Shown here piece by piece: positions 6,568-13,102 of a stretch of 13,846 nucleotides of DNA (position 1 is its first letter; every line of letters starts with the position of its first letter). This DNA comes from Deltaproteobacteria bacterium UBA2385 (GTDB taxonomy: Bacteria > Myxococcota_A > UBA796 > UBA2385): positions 1 through 13,846 of the forward strand of contig DDSR01000091.1 of assembly GCA_002343455.1 (NCBI GenBank). The letters are read 5' to 3'. The notes below the pieces were generated by a model. It worked only from the letters and a program-made list of their open reading frames with translations, searched no databases and was not told the DNA's origin. The position numbers and the translations under genes are program-made.

Positions 6568-7155
6568 AGGGCGGCCGACGAAGCCCTCGCCCACCAGGAA
6601 GAACTCGCGGCTGTTGCTGCGGGTCGCCGGGGGCTTGTGGCGGCGGACCTGGGCGAACTGCGCGCGCACCGCCTCGACGAAGGCCGGTCCGTCGCGGCCG
6701 TCGAAGACCTTGCAGACGAAGGCGCCGCCGGGAGGCAGGACCGCCACGGCCAGGGCCAGGGCCGCCTCGGCCAGGGCGATCTGCCGGAGGTGATCGAGAT
6801 CGCGGGCCCCACTGGTCGCGGGCGCCATGTCCGAGAGCACCACGCCCGGCGCCCCTCCCAGCAGCTGCGCCACCAGCGCCGCGTCGACCTCTTCGATCGA
6901 GGCCTGGTGGAATGTCCCCGGGTAGCCCTGGCAGGTCTCGACGTCGATCCCTACCAGGGTCGCCTCCGAGCCCAGCTTCCGGCGAATCCACTGCGACCAG
7001 GACCCGGGGCGGCAGCCAAGGTCGAGGAAGCGCCCGCCCTTCTTGAAGAGGTCGTGCTTCTGGTCGATCTGGTCCAGCTTGAAGGCGCTTCGAGCCGAGA
7101 GCCCCTCGGCCTGGGCTTTGCGGCTGTAGTGATCCGCCTGCCGATAGATCGTCAC
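6562..7155 (-). CDS. rlmE: 23S rRNA (uridine-2'-O)-methyltransferase RlmE/FtsJ
   Basis: Encodes 197 residues from a GTG. In E. coli RlmE (RrmJ) uses S-adenosylmethionine to methylate the 2'-OH of U2552 in 23S rRNA of the 50S subunit. The K-D-K-E catalytic tetrad is visible as Lys26 (ARSAFKL), Asp109 (VLSDMAP), Lys149 (FVCKVFDG) and Glu184 (SREFF). The last two intervals, 40 and 35 residues, equal those of the E. coli enzyme. The cofactor loop reads LDLGCRPGSWSQ (44-55) instead of the usual LDLGAAPGGWSQ. The GTG at 7155 is preferred over a TTG at 7227 because AAGGA lies six bases upstream of it, the family homology starts here, and the longer form would run into the divergent lipoprotein start. 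Convergent with pepA, divergent from the lipoprotein pair. Confidence 0.95.
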   Translation of the reverse strand: MTIYRQADHYSRKAQAEGLSARSAFKLDQIDQKHDLFKKGGRFLDLGCRPGSWSQWIRRKLGSEATLVGIDVETCQGYPGTFHQASIEEVDAALVAQLLGGAPGVVLSDMAPATSGARDLDHLRQIALAEAALALAVAVLPPGGAFVCKVFDGRDGPAFVEAVRAQFAQVRRHKPPATRSNSREFFLVGEGFVGRPA

Positions 7156-7161
7156 GACATT

Positions 7162-7166
7162 TCCTT
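7162..7166 (-). promoter_or_regulatory. Shine-Dalgarno fixing the rlmE GTG start
   Basis: On the minus strand these bases read AAGGA, six nucleotides ahead of the GTG at 7155-7153. An ATG in another frame (7160-7158) sits between them but meets a stop after two codons, so GTG is the better start. Confidence 0.7.
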
Positions 7167-7174
7167 CACCGGTG

Positions 7175-7203
7175 TTTCCAAGAGGCCAATCTTGCACTAT
7201 CCT
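7175..7203 (+). promoter_or_regulatory. Candidate promoter for the first lipoprotein gene
   Basis: TTTCCA (7175-7180) and TATCCT (7198-7203) are separated by 17 bp, each matching the sigma-70 consensus at 4 of 6 bases. Transcription would start near 7210, leaving a leader of only about 17 nt before the ATG at 7227. The site occupies the 71-bp divergent gap with rlmE. Confidence 0.4.
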
Positions 7204-7226
7204 GACTCCATCTACCGGGGTGTCCA

Positions 7227-9254
7227 ATGTCTTCCCTCCTCTCGCTCGGCCTCCTCCTCAACCTCGCGCTCTTCGGCTGCGGCGACAAGTCTGGCTCCGA
7301 CACCTCGGACGGGACCTCTGACGGCGGCACGACCGAAGACGGCGGCACCGCCGCCGCCGGGCTCGACACCGATGGCGACACGATCATCGACATCCACGAG
7401 GGCGACGACGACGTGGACAGCGACGGCCTGCCGAACATGCAGGACGACGACTCCGACGGGGACTCCATCAAGGACTTCATCGAGGCGGGCGACACCGACC
7501 CCAGCACCCTGCCGGTGGACAGCGACAACGACGGGACCCCCGACTACCTGGACCTGGACAGCGACAACAACTGCATCACCGACGCCGACGAGAAGAACTC
7601 GGACGGCTCCGGCCCGGGGGACAGCGACGGGGACGGGGTGCCCGACTACGCCGACACGGACAACGACGGCGACGGCATCCTGGACAGCTTCGAGATCGAC
7701 GACGGCTGCGTCATCCGGGACTTCGACCGGGACGGCACCCCCGACTACATGGACATCGACTCCGACAACGACGGCATCGGCGACCTGTACGAGGGCGGGG
7801 TGACCACCTTCGGGCTGGCCCCGGTCGACACCGACGACAACGGCGTGCTGGACATGCACGACCTGGACAGCGACGGGGACGGCATCAGCGACAGCGACGA
7901 GGCCGGGACCACCGACCCGACGGTCGAGCCCCGAGACACCGACGGCGACGGTATCTACGACTTCCGCGACACCGACGCGGACGGCGACGGCATCAGCGAC
8001 GCCGACGAGGCCTTCATCTTCCTGACCGACCCCTACGACGCCGACAGCGACGGGGACGGCTTCTCGGACGGCGCCGAGCACGAGGCCGGGACCGACCCGC
8101 TCGACCCCGAGAGCGTCATCACCGGCATCTACGTCGAGGTCAACGAGCGGACCGAAGTGGAAGAGGAGTTCGAGTTCGACATCCGCATCCAGATGGGCGA
8201 CATCGCCTTCCTGGTGGACACGACCTGCTCGATGTCCAGTACCGCCATGGCCATGGCCAGCGAGTTCAGCTCGATCGTCACCAGCATCGCGCTGACCATC
8301 CCCGACGCCGAATATGGCTTCGGCACCTACGACGACTACGCCTACAGCAGCTACGGCTACAGCTCCAGCAACGACAAGCCCTTCTACCTGCGCAAGCAGA
8401 TCACCAGCTCGACCAGCCAGGTCCAGTCGGCGATGAGCTCCTTCGAGATCCACTACGGCGGTGACGGCCCCGAGTCGACCATGGAGGGCATCATGCAGGC
8501 CGCGACAGGCATCGGCTACGACCAGGACTGCGACACGGTCTACGACTCCGACACCGATGTCCGCCCCTTCCTGGCCAATGGCAGCGACCCCTTCGGTGGC
8601 CTGGGCGGCCAGAACTGGTCGGCGACCCCTCCGGGCGGCGGCAGCATCGGTGGAATGGGCTTCCGCGACTTCGCGCTCCCCATCATCGTCTACGCCACCG
8701 ACAACTACTTCCGTGACCCCGAGAACGGCTACGGCGTCCCCGGCGGCTGTCCCGACGACGCCGGCTACTCCGACGTGGTCCGCGCCATGTCCGACCTGGG
8801 CGGCTTCCTGATCGGCGTCTGCACCTCCAGCATCTGCGAGGACCAGGCCGAGTCCCTGTCGGCCGCCACCGGCTCCTACGCCGACACCGACGGCGACGGT
8901 CGAGTGGACGACATGCTCGTCTTCACCTGGACCGGCTCCGACGAGGACTTCCGCGCCACCATCGTCGACGCCGTCGAAGACCTGATCAACTCGATCCAGT
9001 TCGAGCGGGTCGAGCTGAACATCATCGGCGACGAGTGGGGCTTTGTCACCAGCATCGACCCCGAGTACTACGACAACGTGGACGAGCTCGGCTCGGGCAG
9101 CACCACCCTGACCTTCACGCTGAACTTCCGCGGCGTCGTCGCCGCCACCTCCGAGGACCAGCTCTACTCCATGACCCTCCAGGTCATCGGCGACGAGACC
9201 ATCCTGCTCGACAGCCTCGACATCATCGTCGTGGTGCCGGGCACCTCGTACTGA
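7227..9254 (+). CDS. Lipoprotein with thrombospondin type-3 repeats and an integrin-beta-like VWA domain (copy A)
   Basis: Encodes 675 residues. A short hydrophobic leader ends in the lipobox LFGC (Cys18), so the mature protein should be lipidated and exported. After a Gly/Ser/Thr/Asp linker, residues about 46-293 hold roughly seven double repeats of the DxDxDG type, as in TDNDGDGILD, which bind calcium in thrombospondin type-3 arrays. A VWA domain (about 324-590) has the metal-site motif DTTCSMS (Asp331, Thr333, Ser335), DGPE (Glu416) followed by IMQAAT, and YATD (Asp492). This pattern and order recall the integrin-beta I-like domain, although the adjacent Asp pair of ADMIDAS is absent. An extra DTDGDG motif sits at 553-558. 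Residues 594-675 form a beta-rich tail ending VVVPGTSY. Adhesion or surface scaffold is inferred; the ligand is unknown. Copy B follows directly. Confidence 0.9.
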   Translation: MSSLLSLGLLLNLALFGCGDKSGSDTSDGTSDGGTTEDGGTAAAGLDTDGDTIIDIHEGDDDVDSDGLPNMQDDDSDGDSIKDFIEAGDTDPSTLPVDSDNDGTPDYLDLDSDNNCITDADEKNSDGSGPGDSDGDGVPDYADTDNDGDGILDSFEIDDGCVIRDFDRDGTPDYMDIDSDNDGIGDLYEGGVTTFGLAPVDTDDNGVLDMHDLDSDGDGISDSDEAGTTDPTVEPRDTDGDGIYDFRDTDADGDGISDADEAFIFLTDPYDADSDGDGFSDGAEHEAGTDPLDPESVITGIYVEVNERTEVEEEFEFDIRIQMGDIAFLVDTTCSMSSTAMAMASEFSSIVTSIALTIPDAEYGFGTYDDYAYSSYGYSSSNDKPFYLRKQITSSTSQVQSAMSSFEIHYGGDGPESTMEGIMQAATGIGYDQDCDTVYDSDTDVRPFLANGSDPFGGLGGQNWSATPPGGGSIGGMGFRDFALPIIVYATDNYFRDPENGYGVPGGCPDDAGYSDVVRAMSDLGGFLIGVCTSSICEDQAESLSAATGSYADTDGDGRVDDMLVFTWTGSDEDFRATIVDAVEDLINSIQFERVELNIIGDEWGFVTSIDPEYYDNVDELGSGSTTLTFTLNFRGVVAATSEDQLYSMTLQVIGDETILLDSLDIIVVVPGTSY

Positions 9255-9268
9255 AGGGCAGAAAGCGG

Positions 9269-9298
9269 TTGACAGCCCGGGCGTTCGTTCGCTACCTT
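9269..9298 (+). promoter_or_regulatory. Candidate promoter for the second lipoprotein gene
   Basis: A perfect -35 hexamer TTGACA (9269-9274) is followed after 18 bp by TACCTT (9293-9298), a 3-of-6 match to the -10. The spacer holds the palindrome GCCCGGGC (9275-9282). Transcription would start near 9305 and give a leader of about 17 nt, matching the leader predicted for copy A. The promoter lies wholly in the 67-bp gap between the two copies, so copy B can be expressed separately. Confidence 0.5.
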
Positions 9299-9311
9299 GA
9301 AGAGAACCCCC

Positions 9312-9315
9312 GGAG
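9312..9315 (+). promoter_or_regulatory. Shine-Dalgarno for the GTG start of lipoprotein copy B
   Basis: GGAG at 9312-9315 lies six bases before the GTG at 9322. This supports a GTG start that gives a proper lipoprotein signal peptide (MARIPLLSLA followed by LALILPAC). Confidence 0.6.
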
Positions 9316-9321
9316 CAGCCT

Positions 9322-11343
9322 GTGGCAAGAATTCCGCTTTTGAGCCTCGCCCTCGCCCTGATCCTCCCCGCCTGTGGCGACAAGGAGGGCGGCGAAGACA
9401 CCTCCTCTGGAACCGACGGCGGCACCAGCGAAGACGGCGGCGCGGCTGCCGGCCTGGACACCGATGGTGACACCATCATCGACATCCACGAGGGCAGTGA
9501 CGACGCCGACGGCGACGGCCTGCAGAACATGCAGGACGACGACTCCGACGGCGACAGCATCAAGGACTTCATCGAGGCGGGCGACTCCGACCCGAACACC
9601 CTCCCGGTCGACAGCGACAACGACGGGACGCCCGACTACCTCGACCTGGACAGCGACAACAACTGCATCACCGACGCCGACGAGAAGAACTCCGACGGCG
9701 GCGGTCCGGGGGACGCGGACTCCGACGGCGTGCCGGACTACGCCGACACGGACAACGATGGCGACGGCATCCTCGACGTCGAAGAGATGGACGACGGCTG
9801 CGTGTTGTCCGATTTCGACCGCGACGGCACCCCCGACTACATGGACATCGACTCCGACAACGACGGGATCGGCGACCTGTTCGAGGGCGGGACCTCCGCG
9901 TACAGCACCACGCCGGTCGACACCGACGACAACGACGTCCCCGATGTCCATGACCTCGACAGCGACGGCGACGGCCTCAGCGACAGCGACGAGGCGGGCA
10001 CCACGGACCCGACGGTCGAGCCGCGAGACACCGACGGGGACGGAATCTACGACTTCCGCGACACGGACAGCGACGGCGACGGCCTCTCCGACGCAGACGA
10101 GACCTTCATCTACCTGACCGATGCCTACGATCCCGACAGCGACGGCGACGGCTTCTCGGACGGCGCCGAGCTGACCGCGGGTACCGACCCGCTCGACACC
10201 GAGAGCGTCATCACCGGCATCTATGTCGAGGTCAACGAGCGGACCGAGGTCGAGGAAGAGTTCGAGTTCGACATCCGGATCCAGATGGGCGACATCGCCT
10301 TCCTGATCGACACCACCTGCTCGATGAGCGGCACCGCCAACGCGATGGCCAGCGAGTTCAGCTCGATCGTCACCAGCCTCGCGCTGACCATCCCCGACGC
10401 CGAGTACGGCTACGCCACCTACGACGACTACGCCTACGGCAGCATGGGCTCGGCCGGCATCGACAAGCCCTTCGAGCTGCGCAAGCAGATCACCAGCTCG
10501 ACCAGCCAGGTCCAGTCCGCTCTCTCCAGCACCTCCATCCACTCGGGCGCCGATGGCCCAGAGTCCTCGATGGAGGCCCTCTACCAGGGCGCGACGGGCG
10601 CGGGCTACGACCAGGACTGCAACACCGTCTACGACACCAACTACGATGTGCGGCCCTTCTTGGCCAATGGCAGCGATCCCTTCGGCGGGTTGGGCGGCCA
10701 GAACTGGTCGGCCACGCCTCCGGGTGGCGGAGACATCGGTGGCTTCGGGTACCGCGACTTCGCGCTCCCGATCATGGTCTACGCCACCGACAACTACCTG
10801 CGCGATCCCGAGAACGGCTACGGCGTGCCTGGCGGCTGCCACCTGGACGCGGGCTTCAGCGATGTCGTCTCCTCCCTGGCGGACATCGGCGGCTACATCA
10901 TCGGCGTCTGCACCGGCAGCGTCTGCGAGACCCAGATGGAGTCCCTCGCCGCGGCGACCTCCTCATACGCCGACACCGATGGCGACGGGCGTGTCGATGA
11001 CATGCTGGTCTTCAACTGGACCGGCTCGGACGACGAGTTCCGCGCCACGATCGTCGACGCCGTCGAGGACCTGATCAACTCGATCCAGTTCGAGCGGGTC
11101 GAGCTCAGCGTCATCGGCGACGAGTGGGGCTTCGTGACGGGCATCGACCCCGAGTACTACGACAACGTGGACGAGCTGGGGTCGGGGGCCACCACCCTCA
11201 CCTTCTCGCTCAACTTCCGCGGCGTCGTGGCCGCCACGACCGAGGACCAGCTCTTCGCCATGACCCTGCAGGTCATCGGCGACGAGACGATCCTGCTCGA
11301 CACCCTCGACATCATCGTCGTGGTGCCGGGCACCTCCTACTGA
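9322..11343 (+). CDS. Lipoprotein with thrombospondin type-3 repeats and an integrin-beta-like VWA domain (copy B)
   Basis: Encodes 673 residues from a GTG with GGAG six bases upstream. The signal peptide ends in the lipobox LPAC (Cys18). Architecture is that of copy A: an acidic Gly-rich linker, about seven double DxDxDG calcium repeats (about 45-292), and a VWA domain with DTTCSMS (Asp330, Thr332, Ser334), DGPE (Glu414) and YATD (Asp490). The inserted DTDGDG motif and the VVVPGTSY ending are also retained. The metal-site and linker segments match copy A exactly. Changes cluster in the loop after AYGSMG, in the helices around LSSTSIHSG, and around DVVSSLADIGGY, so ligand specificity may differ while the core is kept. 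It has its own candidate promoter. The last seven bases overlap the end of engB on the other strand. Confidence 0.9.
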   Translation: MARIPLLSLALALILPACGDKEGGEDTSSGTDGGTSEDGGAAAGLDTDGDTIIDIHEGSDDADGDGLQNMQDDDSDGDSIKDFIEAGDSDPNTLPVDSDNDGTPDYLDLDSDNNCITDADEKNSDGGGPGDADSDGVPDYADTDNDGDGILDVEEMDDGCVLSDFDRDGTPDYMDIDSDNDGIGDLFEGGTSAYSTTPVDTDDNDVPDVHDLDSDGDGLSDSDEAGTTDPTVEPRDTDGDGIYDFRDTDSDGDGLSDADETFIYLTDAYDPDSDGDGFSDGAELTAGTDPLDTESVITGIYVEVNERTEVEEEFEFDIRIQMGDIAFLIDTTCSMSGTANAMASEFSSIVTSLALTIPDAEYGYATYDDYAYGSMGSAGIDKPFELRKQITSSTSQVQSALSSTSIHSGADGPESSMEALYQGATGAGYDQDCNTVYDTNYDVRPFLANGSDPFGGLGGQNWSATPPGGGDIGGFGYRDFALPIMVYATDNYLRDPENGYGVPGGCHLDAGFSDVVSSLADIGGYIIGVCTGSVCETQMESLAAATSSYADTDGDGRVDDMLVFNWTGSDDEFRATIVDAVEDLINSIQFERVELSVIGDEWGFVTGIDPEYYDNVDELGSGATTLTFSLNFRGVVAATTEDQLFAMTLQVIGDETILLDTLDIIVVVPGTSY

Positions 11344-11945
11344 GGGCGGATCGCCGCTTCGATGCGGGCCCACACCTCGGCCACGCCGAGGTTCGTGTGG
11401 CTGCTGAACGGGACCATCAGGCCCCGCTCGACGCCCAGGCCCCGAGCCAGCGCTGACAGCTTGCGCGCCCGCTGGCTGCGGTTCAGCTTGTCGATCTTGG
11501 TCGCCACGACCAGCACCGGCAGCTGGGCCTCCCGGAGGGCGGAGATCAGGGCCACGTCCATCGGCTGCGCGTCGTGGCGAGCGTCGACCAGGCAGACCAC
11601 CAGCCGGAGCGCCTCGCGCTCGACCAGGTAGCGCTCGACGGCGCCCTTCCAGGTCTGCTGCACCGCGTCGGGCACCTCGGCGTAGCCGTAGCCGGGCATG
11701 TCGACGAAGGTGACGCGGTCGTCGATCTCGAAGAGGTTCAGCGCCTGGGTCCGCCCCGGCGTCTTGCTGACCCGCGCAGCTTTGCGGCTGCCGGCCATCG
11801 CGTTCAGCGCCGAGGACTTGCCCACGTTGCTTCGGCCGGCAAAGGCGATCTCCGGCAGGCGCGAGGGAGGCGGCCGCTGCGGGAAGCTGCCCAGGAAGAC
11901 AACCCGACGGGTACGAACAGGGAGTACGGGGTCCTTGGCGCTCAT
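11337..11945 (-). CDS. engB: Ribosome biogenesis GTPase EngB (YsxC/YihA)
   Basis: Encodes 202 residues, the usual length for this TRAFAC-class GTPase, which assists 50S subunit assembly and is often essential. The nucleotide-binding motifs are in order: G1 GRSNVGKSS (37-45), G2 with Thr66 in KTPGRTQ, G3 DMPGYG (82-87), G4 TKID (149-152) and G5 SS (181-182). The ATG at 11945 is preferred because upstream residues of the open frame show no family similarity and would run into the divergent phosphoesterase gene. The stop codon (11337-11339) lies inside the end of lipoprotein copy B, giving a 7-bp tail-to-tail overlap. The 67-bp gap to the phosphoesterase start must hold its promoter, but no convincing hexamers were found there. 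Confidence 0.97.
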   Translation of the reverse strand: MSAKDPVLPVRTRRVVFLGSFPQRPPPSRLPEIAFAGRSNVGKSSALNAMAGSRKAARVSKTPGRTQALNLFEIDDRVTFVDMPGYGYAEVPDAVQQTWKGAVERYLVEREALRLVVCLVDARHDAQPMDVALISALREAQLPVLVVATKIDKLNRSQRARKLSALARGLGVERGLMVPFSSHTNLGVAEVWARIEAAIRPQ

Positions 11946-12012
11946 GCCCGCTCGATAACGCGCGAGACGGGCGGGACGGGCATCGGCTGGGGTAGGCTGG
12001 CCCGCACTTCCG

Positions 12013-13071
12013 ATGAAACCACCGATTCTCCCCTGGGCGATGCCCACCCCCCTGCAGATCACCCACCGGCTGCCGGCCGACCGGGTGGTCTACATCGTCA
12101 GCGACATCCACCTGGGCGACGGCAGCACCTCGGACACCTTCATGGGCAAGGATCGGGAGTTCATCTCCTTCCTCACCCGGGCGCGGGCGCACGGGGCCCA
12201 CCTCGTCGTGGCCGGCGACATCATCGACTTCCACCAGGCCTGGTCGCTGTCCCGGGTCCTGCGCGCCCACGGCAAGCTGCTGGGCGAGCTCTCCCGCTAC
12301 GCCGACGAGCACGGCGTCACCTACATCTGGGGCAACCACGACTACGACATCATGCTCTTCCGGGACCTGCTCCGGCTGAAGGTCTGCAGCGAGCTGCACA
12401 TCGGCGACCAGATCCTGGTCCGCCACGGCTACGAGTACGACCCGTGGATCGGCCCCCACCTGGAGGCCAGCCACCTCGCCACCCAGGTCCACCACCTCTC
12501 CGAGCGCCTGCTGAAGAGCTGGATCCGCCTGCCGCTGGAGAACTTCTACACCAAGGCCAACCGCCTGACCTTCTGGTTGACCCACAAGGTCGCCCTCGCC
12601 CTGGAGCTCCGCATGACCCTGCTGCGGAAGCTCGGCCTCCACGAGCACGCCGGCCGCAGCGAGAAGGTCCTGGCCTACTGGGCCCAGAACCAGCTCGGGG
12701 ACGCCGCGGGCCTCTTCGAGAACGTGCGCGAGGCGCTGCTCGAAGGGCCGCACCGCTTCCTCGTGACCGGCCACAGCCACCTGCCCGGCCGGGTCGACCT
12801 CAGCCCCGACCGCACCTACGTCAACACCGGCTCGTGGACCTTCAACTCCTCGACCTACGCCGTCTGGGACGGGAATGACTTCATCGTCCGGGACTGGCTC
12901 AGCGGGCGGGAGTTCCGCGACCAGGCCTACCGCCCCCTGGTGGACCGCCGCTATCGACACCTGCTCTTCCTCGACTGGTGGAGAGAGCAGTACCTCGGCT
13001 GGTTCCGCTTCCGCTGCGCCGAGGAGAGCTGGCGCCCCAGCCTCAGCCCGCCAGAGCCTCCGGCTGGTTAG
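12013..13071 (+). CDS. Calcineurin-like metallophosphoesterase (LpxH-like)
   Basis: Encodes 352 residues of a two-metal phosphohydrolase. The family motifs are SDIHLGD (Asp31, His33), VAGDIIDF (Asp69), WGNHDYD (Asn108, His109), RHGYEYD (His138) and TGHSHLPG (His254, His256). The order resembles the UDP-2,3-diacylglucosamine diphosphatase LpxH of lipid A synthesis. However, E. coli LpxH is about 240 residues, and here about 110 residues separate HGYEYD from GHSH. That insert is helical-looking and basic/hydrophobic (such as LKSWIRLPLENFY), and a tail rich in Trp and Arg follows the core. Both could touch the membrane. Substrate is therefore not assigned. An internal ATG at 12040 is an alternative start that would drop nine residues; neither has a clear ribosome site. 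mtnA follows after 31 bp on the same strand. Confidence 0.85.
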   Translation: MKPPILPWAMPTPLQITHRLPADRVVYIVSDIHLGDGSTSDTFMGKDREFISFLTRARAHGAHLVVAGDIIDFHQAWSLSRVLRAHGKLLGELSRYADEHGVTYIWGNHDYDIMLFRDLLRLKVCSELHIGDQILVRHGYEYDPWIGPHLEASHLATQVHHLSERLLKSWIRLPLENFYTKANRLTFWLTHKVALALELRMTLLRKLGLHEHAGRSEKVLAYWAQNQLGDAAGLFENVREALLEGPHRFLVTGHSHLPGRVDLSPDRTYVNTGSWTFNSSTYAVWDGNDFIVRDWLSGREFRDQAYRPLVDRRYRHLLFLDWWREQYLGWFRFRCAEESWRPSLSPPEPPAG

Positions 13072-13102
13072 TCCCCCGGCCCCCCCGACATCGAGGTCCC
13101 CC

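Larger units (their letters stand above)
7362..11343 (+). repeat. Tandem gene duplication of the TSP3-VWA lipoprotein
   Basis: The segment 7362-9254 is repeated at 9454-11343. The two proteins are about 85% identical by hand alignment, with one single-residue gap near residue 378 in the VWA domain and the N-terminal leaders largely different. In a stretch where the proteins are identical (from 8109 and from 10201) the DNA still differs at several third codon positions. The duplication is therefore not recent and both copies have been kept under protein-level selection. Confidence 0.9.

Noticed and set aside
7156..7227. TTG start for rlmE overlapping the lipoprotein start
   Set aside because: The extra 24 residues are unlike the family N-terminus, and the GTG at 7155 has a well-spaced AAGGA.
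7362..8096. Possible CRISPR-like or satellite DNA repeat in the GAC-rich stretch
   Set aside because: The periodicity is explained by coding for DxDxDG calcium repeats of varying sequence; there are no identical DNA repeats with unique spacers.
7212..10842. Long minus-strand open frames opposite both lipoproteins, giving Val/Gly/Asp-repetitive proteins
   Set aside because: They are the reverse reading of GAC-rich calcium repeats. No start signal, motif or independent conservation supports them.
11966..11981. Direct repeat GACGGGC twice with 9-bp period upstream of the phosphoesterase gene
   Set aside because: Seven-base GC-rich repeats are expected by chance here, and no accompanying promoter hexamers were convincing.
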